NCBI GenBank assembly: GCA_002633005.1
Contig: NMRA01000024.1
Span: 1,145,903 to 1,209,902, forward strand
DNA length: 64,000 bases
Reading direction: 5' to 3'
Source of the DNA: Phoronis australis
Lineage: Eukaryota > Phoronida > Phoronidae
Each line of letters opens with the position of its first letter. Positions within the stretch are counted from its first letter, which is position 1. Shown here in pieces: positions 46,124 to 60,700 of this stretch. The notes below the pieces were generated by a model that was not told the origin of the DNA, did not search any database, and saw only the letters and a program-made list of their open reading frames with translations. The position numbers and the translations under genes were made by a program.

Positions 46124-48027
46124 AGTTTAGCCAATCATGTAATTATTAGTTCAGCACAACCTAGAAATAGTTTATACAACATTATCTCGAAGTCAGTAAC
46201 TAAAAGTTACGAGACGGTCTCAGAGACTGTGTTTTTGCAAAAGTGGGATTTATTCATTTTTCAGAAACAGTTGTGTGGAGTATAAGACCAAATGTCTGAC
46301 TTGAGTCTTGAGCCTTTCTCAAGAAACAGCCCTTGGGAGTAGGTTTCACAGGTTATTTTGCCTTTTGTTAAAAATTTAGCTGGGTTTCCAACTCCATTTA
46401 CTATGAACTGTGCTACATAACCTTGAATCAGACTTGTGTACTATTGCTTCCCACAGGTACTACATTCCTGGGAGACTAATTTTTGTGGCACTTCTTAGAA
46501 TTTTCGAAGAAAATAATCATTGTTTTCCACTTGCCATGTGTATGCTTGCTGGAGTTTTAGTTCTCCGAGGCTTCAGTTTTAATCTTGAAGGGTTTCACGT
46601 GAGTTGAGCTTTGTGCCATATTTTTTCAACTTTCAAAACGCGGGTACTTCGGCCTACAGAAAGCAGGAATTGTAATTGAAATCATGTAGGTTTATATGAG
46701 TAAAAATCATGTCTTCTTATACACTATATGTTAGTTAAGTCAGGTGACCTATAGTTAAGTCTGAAAACATCTTGGTTTCAACCGCACTCGAAATAGGTTT
46801 TGCAATCTGTGCAGACGCTCTAGTCCACTGAGCTATCAGTTGGTTACGGAAATCTGGTCTGATTTTTTGGAAGTCTCTTTCTTGGACTTGTGAGCGTAGA
46901 TGGAACTGCTGTTACGAATCGAACACGCTGATTACTTACAGTACATTGTAAAGCGCTATGTTCGTCTAGATACAATGATTTTTGGTCTTAACTCCAATTA
47001 TTGTGCATTACGTTTTTCATAATAAACATTAAGAAAAAATGCCTTATTTTACAACTGTATGTGTTCACCAATAAAAGGCATGATTAAACTTTTGCTATTT
47101 CAATGACCATGTGAAAGGAATTTGACTTTTTGTTATAAAAGGCTTCATTTGGAAATTGTACGTTAATACAAGTTGTTAACATATTAAGTAATGATTAATT
47201 GTCCAGAACACTGTCTGTTTGGTCATTTCGTAAACAACACATTGATTCTGCATATATTTTTTGTTCAGAATCAACTATTTAAATACTGCATCAAGATTTC
47301 CGCATTATTTGAAAATTGCTTAGCAAACTGGTGTTGTATTCAGCACAGGTGTTGGTTCAATATAAAATGTTCAAAAGTGACTTTGTTGTCATATTACGTG
47401 CTATTGAGCAATGTGTAAACATTTTCAAACCTAGTTTCTATTTAGGTCATGTACCAATATTCACTGCATGCGACGACAACTCAAATTACTCAATGTTAGA
47501 ATAACACTTTACGAAAAAGTTGAAAAACGCAGTTATGTATTTCTACAATAAAAATTTATGATCTTCAATTTTTAAAATTGCATTGACCAACACTGACATT
47601 TGAGTATTTGAGGTAACCCTTCAAACTCAGAGGAACTGTAACTGATGCTCCAAAACTTGGCCCACAATGCAATATTCGTAATTAAATTATATACACCCCC
47701 GGGTGAACATTTTTGGGGAACTGATTGTTGATATTCCTGTTCATGGTTAGGTCATGGGTGAATGAACTCTATGCTATTCATTAAAATTATTTACTTCATC
47801 TGTTGTCCATTTCAACCAACTTCTCATAGTTTTATTCACTAAGTGTCTCTTTGAAAGATGAGATTTCATCATTTTCAAATTTCTACTGTTTCTGTCAACT
47901 TCTTGTCATAATATGAATTTATCTAACCCAGTCCTCACACAAGCAACCAAACTGTTTCATAAGCATACAAGCCAACAAAACAAACTGTTTAGCGAATGGT
48001 TTGTCACTATTAAAGAATGAACTTTCA
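46124..48027. other. Intergenic region between convergent ADI1 and COPS4
   Basis: No coding exon seen. It contains a fragment related to the MITE at 16342 (about 46255-46330) and a tRNA-like sequence at 46770-46845. The remainder is AT-rich with no evident structure. Confidence 0.6.
46770..46845 (-). pseudogene. tRNA-like sequence (tRNA pseudogene or SINE head)
   Basis: On the minus strand an A box (TAGCTCAGTGGAC, 46835-46823) and a B box (GGTTGAAACC, 46783-46774) have tRNA spacing. The T stem and acceptor do not pair, so this is not a working tRNA gene. Confidence 0.5.
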
Positions 48028-48033
48028 TTTATT
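48028..48033 (-). terminator. Candidate poly(A) signal, COPS4
   Basis: AATAAA on the minus strand, about 730 bp after the COPS4 stop; a second copy overlaps at 48037-48032. Confidence 0.4.
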
Positions 48034-48763
48034 TATTATAACAGTTCATTTTAATAACAAATGTCAAAACAGAACAAAGTTAATATCTTTTAGTTTCAGC
48101 CTATACACATAACACAGTATCATTTGCAGCACTGCATTTGTGAGTAATGACACCAGTTTTTAGGGACTGACACACACGGCAGGTACAATCAGACCATCGA
48201 CAACCAACCTCGTGCCTTCAACATCCGACCTGCATGAGGTTATGCATCCCTGTGATTACTTGGCACAGTGCCATTTTTTGTAGCACAATATTTCCTTTTA
48301 ATCTACTGGGAATAACTTGCTCACATTTCCGGTGATTAGTAAAGTCAGTTCAGTCACGGAATAGGATCTTCCACGACATGGAATTGGCCAGTTACCTCTT
48401 CGAACTCACTGTTGCCACAGTAACACTTGTGCAGAAAGTAACATTTAAATGTAGGTGCAGGTCATCAGGACAGCACCAAGTCCAGCAAAGATTCGTTGAA
48501 CTTGTCGCTTTTTTGATTGAGATGAAAATATCGACCTCAAAAGATTTTTGTAATCGATCTGTAATATGCGAAAACTCCCCAATCTCACAAAGACGTGAGA
48601 CCTGTAGTGCACAGAACACAGGACTACCTTTGTTGCTTCTGCAGACATTTACAGAGTCGGATTCTCGCAGATCTTTATACAAACAGATTGGACTGGTAGG
48701 CGGTATTACCATAAACATTCCATTCATTTTGCAGGGTCATTACAAGTGAAGCAAACTGGCTCA

Positions 48764-51700
48764 TCAAATGCTCATCTGCTCATCACTGATTTTCCCCATC
48801 CATTCGGGCTCATGCTGGGCTATTTTTTCAATGATGTTGTTCACTTGTAGACACAGACTTTGAATCTGTTTGTCCCACCTGGGTAGTGTCTCGCGAGCTG
48901 AAAAAATACCAAGCATAGTCCCATGAACGGTGATGCAACTAACTGGTCTGGGACTTTGGAAATTGTGTTGTTAAAGGTCGTGTTGTAACTCCAGTGTTGG
49001 CTATTAAAGATGGTAGTGATTTTGATTTTATTTTACACATAGTTCATTACGTCGTGGCTTGTGAAGGCAGTCGATAGTCTGAACACGAAAAACTTCAACC
49101 TCACCCATTGTTTGTCTTGAAATAATGTGCCAAAGGCATTCTCTTTCCGGACTTATAAAAGCTAAAAAACGGACCCCCGTGCTCATTTGCATCCCAAATG
49201 GGGGCTCAATTAAGATCCTTAAATCTACTGTGCATTTGTGGGATTGTGAAAACGCTGATTGTCCTTTCTTAGGCTAACTGAGTCTCCTCTGTGATTGCTT
49301 GGTCAAATTAGTTAGAGATACAACATTTGAAAATTTTGAAATGTTTTTAATAACGAGTTTTGTGTCAAAAATGATCCGCCGTAAACCCCTACTCCATGTT
49401 CAGTAAGTATTGTGATGTGGTGTTGGGGAATAACACTGCATGATGCGGGTTATGCGAGCCCCAAGGTATGTCATTAGTGCAAAGGTCACCTATTTGCAGA
49501 ATTTTTGTTGTCACATTTACAAGTTGTCATTGAGTACAATTGCACTTTGGTTAGCATAGATGATGTTCAAATTGCATTGCCGTTTAGTTCCTGCTATACA
49601 TTAGCATAGTTAGGAGCGTGCAAATACATCTTTAATGAAATGAGTTACTGTGTATTAGAAGCAGGACGTTGACACTACATGATAAAAACGTTCAGGATGT
49701 AACATCAGTGAGCACAGCATATTCTACAACAGTGAAAAGCAATACCTTCAAAATGAACAGTAGAGTCGATCTGATCTATACAGCCATTCATGCGCCCTTC
49801 AGTGATCATTTGAGATGCTATTTTCTCAGCCTGCATAAAAATTCACAACTTTAATTAAACACATATTTTACTGACATTCGGAAAGACAGAGAATAGTAAT
49901 TACCAAGACTCAATCGATTGCAATTATCCTCGAATGTGAGCACGCATAATGTCATTTTTCCGTTCATTTTAATTAATATGAGAACTAGAATCACTACCCA
50001 AAACTATTAATAAGACACTTCTCCTACCAAGTGAACGTCAATTGTTTGCACAACTTTTATTTGAAACTTAGACTGCCATAACCTTAACAAACTGCAAAAA
50101 AGATAACTGAGAATGAGAAATACAAAATGCTCATTTCTAAAGCATGGGCTAAAATCATGCACACCTATTTGTGGTCAGAACATACCTTTACGGGGGGAAT
50201 CTCTAGCAGAGAGCCGAGCTCCTCAAATGAGATGTTGTTATACAGCTTGCTGGCCGACAACAGGTTGTGCTCAATGACCGCTCTGTCCAGTATGGTGGAG
50301 CCGTCCGTGGTCAGTGCTTGCTGGTGTGGCTGTAACATGGTCTGGAACTCTTGGAGGTCACAGCGTCGAATAATGCGGTCTAAGTACCTAAACATAACGA
50401 CAGACAAGTTAGAGCTGCTTAAACCAAGCCCCTCTGTCACAAAAACTAATTTTAGATTTAGACCACATATAAAGTACATGCCAAAAGTATTCCGACAAAA
50501 TGACCCAGAATTCCCAGTCGTGACGGTTCGGTGAAAGCCGATTTCAACATCAGAGTAGTCTCCCTTCGTTACCGCAAATGAAGAGGAATGAACGGGAAAA
50601 TGGCAGAGTCGTTCTGTAATTAGAATTTATTGTGGTAATAATTATTATCATAATTTTTGCTATTAAAAGAATTTGCCGTCATGACGGGAAAATGGTATTT
50701 TGTCTGTCTGAAAACTTTTGCCTTGTACTGCACATTAGAGTTAGAGCTTTTAAAATGCAACTTCTGTCAAAAAAACTAATTTTAGATTTAGACTACGTAT
50801 ATTCGTTAATATGAAATTGGACTCAAAATGTTTATCTCAATCCAACATTTCTAGTCTCAAAAAGAACTGACAGTTTGCCATGTTACAAGACTAGGCCTTA
50901 CAAGTTGGCTAGTCAACGAGGGTCATTTTATGCTCCGTGCATGATCTCAAGCGATGACTTATTATCACTCTGACCTCCAAGCCTTGAAACCACTTCTCGT
51001 ATGAGTTGCAAACAATTTAAGATCAATTTCAAAGCTGTAAGTGGTCTGCCTTAAGGGCCCTCTTGGAAAGCAGTGCTATTACTGAAGAGGCCACCCTCAT
51101 TTTAAAAATCACAATTATAATAAATAAATAAATAAATTAAAAGTTAATGTCTTTGATACGATACAGACTTAACTTCTAGCTGCTTTGCATTACTATTCAC
51201 CACATGGAACATGGACACACATATGGAACCACGTGCCTCTATGTGAAACATTAGCACGTGACGGAGGGTTGAGGTACATCTGAACAGTAGATGCTAACAT
51301 TACTTAATTTTACAGTTAGGTAACACATAACGGGTAATTCCTGTATTCCAAACAACCACTCTTTTTCGGAAATGAGGTAAAATTATATTGATTGTACAAC
51401 AGTGGCCCTGTGTGTGTGAGACGGGCTTCATCGTCTTTTGTTCTTCAGAATCGTTGGGAAGGGATGAAATGTGACATTCCGCATCCATGGATGTTTATCC
51501 AGGTTATCCCACTTTCTTGAATCGGCATTTCAGCCCACGGCACAGCAGTAATACTTTCTCGGCATAACTTAAAAATGATATACAATATAAAGTATTCGGC
51601 TGACAGATGCTAACATGTGAATCTCCATAGGGGCAAAAGCGAGGCTGCTGACCTGCCTGCCGTATCTAGAGGTGTCCCGCTATTCCATACCTCACGGTAT

Positions 51701-54700
51701 GAGAGAGAGATAAATGCGAAGGCGAGAATTGAAAAACATTAATCACAAAAAAAAACGTTTAGGACATGCACCTGTACAAGAGACACCATGCGTGTGACTT
51801 TTGTTGAAGCTTGTGCATGCACCCACATGCAAAACACTTGTCTAATGACCAAAAATATTTTTTCAAACACGGATAATTTCCAATAGACACGCAAGCACCT
51901 AAGCGTACACAGATATGGCAAAGACAACTGAAAATAGCATGGAAGGAACCCAAAGTTCAAAAGACAAGTGGCACCAAATTAGAAGGGAACAATGTGCGCA
52001 CCATTTTGACAGAACTTGCATGAGTATTCAGAGCATATCAAGTGGGAAGACTCCAGATCCAAGAAATCTCAAGTTATTGATTGGACACGACTGTAAATAT
52101 TAGATCAACTCACATTTTTTCTAGGACGGCATACACGGGCAGCTGTTGACACCGTTCATCTTTGAATAGAGTGGCCAGCATTCGGGACCTCTGTTGGCCT
52201 GAAAGTGCAACGTGGCATAATTAGAATCAGCAGTGGCCAGCATTCAGGACCTCTGTTGGCCTGAAAGTGCAACATAGCATAATTAGAAACAGCAGTGGCC
52301 AGCATTCGGGACCTCTGTTGGCCTGAAAGTGCAAGTGCAACATAGCATAATTAGAAACAGCAGTGGCCAGCATTCGAGACCTCTGTTGGCCTGAAAGTGC
52401 AACGTGGCATAATTAGAAACAGCAGCGGCGGTGGTGGCTGCTAGATTAAAACTGTACTTTGCAGTTCACAGCACTTCACAACATTAACTGTGTCTGTTTA
52501 TTCAAGTGTTATCTTGTGACCATAATCATTATCATTAACTCATCATTTAATGAAACAAAATCTGAAAACAGTTAAAACAGAGCTAAAACAGACAAAACCA
52601 GGAGAAAGCAAACAGTTATTACCTGCTGATGCTAAAATTGTACAGATGAGAGCACTCTTCAATGCCTGCATTCGTTCGTCTTCAGCGACGATGGTTTTGT
52701 ACGACAGCTCGTTGTATCGTTGGGCAGCTTCAATAAACTTCCTGCGGAAATCTAAGACTCGGGCGTAACATACCTGAAACAACAGTGCACAAATCTCTTG
52801 TATGGAACTCGACAGTAGCTTCAAAAAGCCTTTAATCAATGCAATGTTCGCACTGGAGTTAGAATTCTAAAGCAGGGCACCGAGCCACATTCCCTCACAA
52901 GCCACACCAGCTTCATTACTAACAGCTTTTGTAAGTGTACCTGGTCAAATTGCACAGGTACAGGATGTCCCAAAAATGTACTCACACTTCAAATGATGAT
53001 AACCGTTTTGTCTATTCACTTAGGAAACAGATTATTGGATTAAAATTATAAAAAAGGTAATCAAAAAGAAAAGTTTTACAAAACGCAGTGTTTTTAATTG
53101 TCTTAGAATTTACTTGACGGTCTTGAGTTTCCAGTAGCATTGCGCAATTTTCGTTGTCCAAAACTGAGCAGTTTACTTGCCAGACCAAAGAATACATGAA
53201 TACGTGATGGCTCATGTGCCTACTTTCACAGCAATAGTAATCGGACAAAATAACACGGAAAACCCCTTCATGATGGCCGAGTGGGAGCGGAATTCACCAT
53301 CATATCAGCTGGAATGATCCTTCATCATGATAGGCAAACAGTTTCTGATTGCGTTTGGCCTGTAGTGTAATCTGCACTGCGAGTTGATGAAATTACATCA
53401 GGCCAAAAAGTATGACTGTGGCCTCTGTTTTGTTTTTGAAAATTGAGTAAGTGGTGAGGTATTTTTTAGTTGCTCACATTTTTGAAAAAGAAAATCCACC
53501 CAAGATGAACAAAAAATGACGTAGGAGGTTTTTTTACTCATCTCTTGGCAAATCAGACGTTGCTTACACTTTTATTGCTTGCATTTGTACAGTTTAAAAA
53601 AAATCACCAGACCTTGGCAGAAGTTGATGCAGAGGGCATAAAATTTTTAGTCGGTGATACAGACTAGAACCGACTATGCTTTTTTGACCAAACACTAAGA
53701 ACAAAAAGCAGTCTTCCCCAACAACTAGAGTGTTAAGTTTTCAAACCTTGTAGTATATCAGCAGTTCTTCGTTTTTCGAGTCAGCTTGCAGGAGAGAAGC
53801 CCTGTTGATATAAGCCTCGGCATTCACTGGGTCTTCGTCTTCTAAATATAGCCGAGCTATCTTCAGATACGTCTGTAGTTTGTAGTCATTGGTATATTGC
53901 CTGAAAACAATAAACCAAATTACGCTTCTCAGAAAATCAAGCATCTTCCATGCAAAATCTTTTTACCTCGACTAGTCTTTTGCATCTCACTTTGTGTGTG
54001 TTTGCGTGTGTGACACAATCACAGTGTCTTCAATAAAACAAAGTTAGGAAGTTGACATGAAGAAAACATTAACTGCCCTGCTTTCGCAGTGAAGTTGACT
54101 CAATCTTATCAAAAATACCAAGGATATCGTCACTCACTTCTGTCCCGTTTCCATGGGAATACCCACTAAAACATTGGCAGCTTGTCGCCAACTTTGTTGC
54201 CGTTCATAGATATCAGCTAGATGTTGACGTATTTGGGCGATCTGGAAACAGAATTAAGATTCAACACTTGACCCTTTCAAGAAAACTTGGTGAAAAGAAA
54301 CCTCCACGCGGAGGTTTGCCCGCAGCCAGTGTGCACTTAGCGTTGTCAGCTATTCTAATATACTTCAGGAACAGCAAAGATCCACTATCACCAACCCCCA
54401 GCAGGAGTCTGGAAGCGCCGAAACAGTGGCAGAACTATTTCAGTGAGTTTCCAGAAGTGTAGTGATTTATTATTTAAACAGTTAAATACTTCCCCTGGAT
54501 GAGAGATAACATCCATCTTCTGATCAAAACAGAACACACTTAAAACAGATTTGTCGAAACTGAACAAACTTTCATGCTACTAATCAGTCGTAACTATGCA
54601 TACTTCTACGCCCCATTCCACAGTGGGATCAAGAGTTAAGAATCTAAATGAAGATCTAGGTGTACAATGCCATGCCTTCAGTTTTTTAATTTCAAACACA

Positions 54701-57700
54701 GAGGGCACACCGGTGAGACAAGAACACTTAATACTTAAATGAAAGAACATTATTAATGTTTGCTTTTCCTGCTCAAAAGAGAATCAAACTCACTCACTTA
54801 AAAATACAGTTTGCAAGTTGCAAGTACATATAAGTTGAAGAATGATTTCGCCCTGTTAAGCTGTCATTTTAAACATGATTCAACTTCTCAACCAAAAAGT
54901 TTCAGTGTTTAAGAACTTAACCTCGAATTGGTGGCTAAAGAGTCACTAAGAAAATTCCTAAACATAGCTCTCGAGCCACGACAACAGAATACATGTCAAG
55001 GGATTTTCTGTCCTTGACTTCTGTGCCATCTTCCTAAAATACAAACTTTATCTTGCCATGAAAGTAAAATGTCACAACACCGAAGCTAGGTCAACTGAGG
55101 TCAGCAGTCTTACGTACTCATGGAAATAGTCATTCTTAAGTCATTTGACTAATGTATTTAAGAACGAAATTCCCCGAGTGCTATTTTCGAATTTCAGGGC
55201 TATCCAACCCCAACAAAATTGATAACTTTTTCGACATGTCTTCCGCCTGTTGAGGCTTTATATGTTCTTAGTAACAGAAAACAAGTCCTATCATTAAAAG
55301 GAAAATTTTTAGATCAATTTTAAAAGAGTAAAGGACCATTGATTTTCGTTTTTTAGCCAACTAAACAGGGTGAACTGCACCTTTAACACTTACAAAGTAC
55401 AGCTAGTGAACAACAACATATATTAACACACAGTGATTTATGAGTTACGAAGCAAATTGAGTCAAAACACTAATCCAAGCTGAAGCTTTTTACAAGTGAC
55501 AATAAATCCTGCAGGTAAGATTAGTCACCTAAGATGCTAACCTGTTCTTCAAAAGATATCACTCGGGGCTGTATTTTCTCTAGGCCAAAGTGTGACACTT
55601 CCTTGGCAATGTCGTCGGGGAGGGAGGCAAGAGCGCAGGCATACTCCGTCAACATCTGACGGGAGATGACGAGGCTGACGTTTTCATTCACCACTGAAAA
55701 GGACGATGTTAGTGAATCTTAATGAACTTTTATTTGGTTACTTTTGAAACTTGTTTCTAAAAGGACCAATTTTAAGGGGCATTATTGGGTTTATGGCCAA
55801 AAAAACTTTGGAGATTATTATTAAAAAGGATTGACTAAATGAACTTATCAAAGATATGAAACAAAAAGTTAGCCATGCTTTTGAAAGTGTATAACAAACT
55901 GGTAATTCTCGCTGTAGTCTATAAGACATTCACTAAAAACAAGGCCAGTTGAGAAATTCTCTTAAAATACCCTGCCATTTATCAGCTGGGATTTAGCTAA
56001 TTCTTTCATAAAAGATATACAGCATGAAATTGCCTAAAGATTTGCTATTTCCGAGTCAGAAAAACATTTTGAAAAATTGTGGTCATTTACAACAATGTTA
56101 CAAGACCTTAAAAAAATAAAACGGGTAATCTTGGTAATTATTTTTGTTCGAAATTAGTGAGATTTCACCATACTTCTGTTACTACAAAATTTAATAGATT
56201 GTTACACGGCCAAGTCGATATCCCACGTTAACTAGAGCCCGAGTGGATTTTGGAAAAGTATCGCCCGAGGGGCGTTAGCCCCGAGGCTGATAATTCTACA
56301 AAATCCACGAGGGGGGATAACGACTGAGAGCATGTAATAATCTATTCATACCACACACTGAACGAGAAACATTGCAGTGAATCGATCTACCTTTCTCGAC
56401 TCGCCTCGGCTTTGTAACTACGTTCTATGTCAGAGGCCTGGGGTCAGAGGTCGTGACCTTTTAAGAAAAGCTGAGATATTTTTGTCAAAATAGAAATAAA
56501 GTGAATCTATAAATTAAGGTTCAGCAACTATTACAGCTTACTACACATTTTATCACGCTAAGCTTTGACCGGGAAAATATCATCTGCTAAAGTAGGTGAC
56601 CACTAGTAACAGAGTATAATGCTCAAGTCAAAGGATCCCGACACGATACCCGCATTCAAATTGGAGATCGGTGATTTACAAGTGAGAGAACATTAGGAAA
56701 AAAAATTTCACTGAATTAAACTATCGTTTTTATGGAAATTATGTGTCTTATTTTTCATAGCACATAAATGTCGGTAAAATGCCCTTTGCTGAGCATACAA
56801 TTGTTGCGCGTGCTCATTTAAGTATTCTATTTCACGTTCGATGACGTCAGCCGCTGAGTGGAGTAGTGGTAAAGTTGGCGACTCGAAACCCTTGAGGCCC
56901 GGGTTTGAAACCGTCCTCGGTTTCCCGCCAAAATGTTATCTCACTAGTGAGATACAGGGCTTCATCTAGGATTTCCAACATAGGGTGTCCAAAATGGGGT
57001 TCCCAATATTCCAGGGCGTCCATGATTCCAACGCGGCATTACCCCCCCTCCCCACCCCATTCACCAGTAANNNNNNNNNNNNNNNNNNNNNNNNNNNNNN
57101 NNNNNNNNNNNNNNNNNNNNNNNNNNNNNNNNNNNNNNNNNNNNNNNNNNNNNNNNNNNNNNNNNNNNNNNNNNNNNNNNNNNNNNNNNNNNNNNNNNNN
57201 NNNNNNNNNNNNNNNNACTTCCTGCTTTGATTAACTGGGAGTCTTAGTAATCTTTCAATGTGGGTGTCCAAACTGGAGAAATTCTGATTGACAGGGCGTC
57301 CAAATGATACATTGGGCGTCCTTGCCAGGGCGTCTACATTAGTGCTAGGGCGTCCAAATGGACGCCCAGGACGTACGCTGCATGAAGGCCTGGTGAGATA
57401 ACTAAATGAGTTATTACACGGTTGTATTTGCCATTCGACGCTAATATTGTGGTATAAAAGTCATTATTTCCAGTCTCAGTTTAAATGAACCACTAAAACT
57501 TATTGAACAACGTTCTTGATGGAGGTCCACTACAGATTAATTCCTTTGCAAACCACTGTTTCAATACAATTTCACTCAGTTGTAATTATCAGAATTCAAA
57601 AGGGGTAATGGCTCTGCTACAAAATATACCTTTACAACAACAAAGCTGCTATTATTGAGGAGGCAGTGTGGCACAGTGTGATAGGTACCCGCATTCTTTA

Positions 57701-60700
57701 CTCGAGGTCTTGGGTTCATGTCCCACTGAGCCACACTGCTAGACTCTTGAGTCAGGTTTCTAGCTCCTCAACTCAATGGGCCCATATGCGTGGCCTGCGC
57801 ACGTGTGGTGCAACTTGTACCAGACCGCCTGTAATTATTTTTTTAAATCTGCTATAAGAGCATTTTAGGTGTAAGAAACAGACTTTTGATTTGTACTGCA
57901 CTACCAAGACTGGTCTCAGTTTGTTCCTTGCTCAAATGAGAAGTGCTTTCTGGGCTGGGAAAAATGGAAATTCCTTGTTGCTCGAGACCAATGATTCACT
58001 ATGATGAGCCAACTTGTAGAGCCTGGGCTCAAGCAAATAACTCATAGTCATATTCCAAGACCAAATCTCACCTCCAATTTGAGCAAAGCGCAAGTTGGTG
58101 CCAATTTCAGAACGGTAGTGGTCTAAATCACAAGTTTGTTTTTTGACAGCAGGTTTAGAAGCTTGTGACAAAACTTCTCTACAATGGACAGCCACTAAAA
58201 TTTGGAACACTGAAAATTGATCAGAATTTTCTGGATTTTAAAGTATGGTACATGGGAGGTTTTGGCATTCATTACTACGCTTTGTATCAGCAGAGTCTGT
58301 GGTTCAAGGAATCATGAAAAATATCTGCAGTGTTTTCATGCACTGCATCGCGTTCAACATAAACAAAATTATCGCTTGTTGTTGGTCGTAATTCTTGATC
58401 ATGGGACGGCCAGTACTATCTATTTCTAAAATTCAGAACAAGCTCTAACCCAGAGCAAAATAATTTATTTTTCAATGTCCTAAATAGGAGAATTTTTACC
58501 GTAATAAGAATTTGTTTGGAATGACTTACTTGCTTCCACAAATGCCTGCAAAGCATTTTTGAGTTCTGCACCCTTCAACTTCAAAGCAGATTCCAAGATT
58601 CCTTTGTACCTGCAAGTTATGTCATAAAATACACAACAAATACCAGTAACTGGGAAATCCCATCCCACAACAAAACCAAAACGAAATTAGAAATTTGCGA
58701 AATGAAGTCAATCTATTCAAAGAGAGAACATTAGGCTTGCACTGAAAAAAATGCAAGTCGCCAAGAAGTTGTCAAATTGACTGAACACGTGCTCAAAATA
58801 CTACAGAAAGTAAACAAACGCTTGTGGGAATTGTTTGACAAAAAATGGAGGAGCCTTTTCATGAAGTATGCTACTCCCTTCGATAGGAGGTGAGCCTGGG
58901 CGGGATATCGGGTCTTAAGGAGAGAGAAAATGGTCATAACCGAGCAGATGTTATACTCCAAATTAATTTATGTTCTACTGAAAAAATATGCCACCTGGGC
59001 GTTTTTAGGTAGATGTTTACCCAGATACCATAGTTTTTCGATTCAGATGTCCCACTCATTCATTTTCGATTGCTGCCAACTATGAGGAGGAAACGACTAT
59101 CACACCCCCAAAAGGGGTTTCCTTGTCATGCCACTTTGCATTTGACGAGATGACGTTATGATAAGCGTCGAGCCCTGCATCAGTTGAACAGCTAGTAGGT
59201 ACACAGGAGGGTCACCAACTCTGCCGCAACAGTAGGGTTGGAGGACCAACTATGACTGAGTCTGAGTGAATTGACCGTGAGTAGCTAGCCTTGGTGAAAA
59301 GCTGTACAAAAAATACAGCTTTGGGTAAAAAGTGAGCCAAATAAAGTCTTGAACAGTTTCTGTCATTAAAAACCGCACTCTTTCTTGAGTAAGCCATATG
59401 ATCGCTGGCAAGAAAAGAATGTCGTTAGATCATTATTTTGCAGCTGAGTTTGTGGAGCAATCATCTTCTGTCAACTTAGAGCCCCATGAAACTGAGTGTC
59501 ACCTGTTGGCCAACCTCTATTTTCGCCCATTCTTCAAACCACTGTTTTCAGTTTTTTCACAAAATTGTAATCAGTTCATAAAAAATACCAGAATCGGTTT
59601 CAGTTAGTAAATTTTGGTTTGGTGTTGTCGGTACCAACAAGTTTCTAGTAGGGTTTATTCAACTGTCCAAATAACGTTCTGTACATGCTCTCTGTCATAA
59701 TGGAAATGACTACAGTCGGACATAACATTACCACATTTTGAGAACCAGTTTGATGCCTGTTATTCAGTGAAGAAAACTGGTTCTCATAATGGGAGCACAT
59801 TATGACCAACTACTACCACCGAAATTTCCACCAATCATGTTAGTGTGATGTTCTTGCTGACAAGATTAACGTACCAGCCTGGCTTCCTTTTTAGATACAT
59901 TCTCAGCTGTATGTGTGGCACCAATGAAGCCAAGGTCGTCACTGGAAGTATTGTTGCCAACTCAAACTTCATTGGCTGGTTTTGTACGACATGCTTAAGT
60001 GAAGTGGCCAATTCTCCGGCATTTTCCACATTTGAAACTTTTTGCAGGGCAGTGTTCCTTATCAAAAAGATGTCATTGACCACAAAAGCTGCATTGTTTT
60101 GGTGAAGTGGTGTACTGTTGAACATAGTTATCGAGGTTGTTCTTGTCGTCTTCGCTTTTGGTGAGCTTGTTTTCGTTCAGGTTGTTGTGGCATTTTGACC
60201 CTGCCAATTGTTAATATTTTATAATGACCCAGTTCTTTTGCTAATTGCTTCACTTAGCAACAACATGTTTATGGCTTTTTCTAACGTGCGTGTCTCCAAC
60301 CTCATAAAATTTTAGTTTGTGATCGTAACCACAGTAGGAAGTCATTTTATCGTGTATGGCTTCTTGCACAAACCTTGTTTTAAATTTATGCTCTGTGGCC
60401 TCACTTTTTACACTTGTGACCCATTTAGTCAAACGACTCACACTTCATGCGCCAAAATTGTTTGCGTAACATAAGTTGTGGACCACACATAACTACCAAA
60501 ATGTTTGTCAGATTTACTAATGACAATTTCGTAATTGTCATGATCTGACTCAGAGCCAAATTCAAAGCTATAGTAGTCATCAAGTGCATCCACATCAACG
60601 TGGTTGAGAGGCACCCCCACGTGCATTTTGCCGGAGTTTCTTGAACACCCTGTATCTTTGAGGCATATATCGAAGGATTGCTTCCACTTCGCCCATGCAT

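Noticed and set aside
46770-46845. tRNA gene on the minus strand
   Set aside because: A and B boxes are present but the T stem and acceptor stem do not pair, so it is listed as a pseudogene or SINE head.
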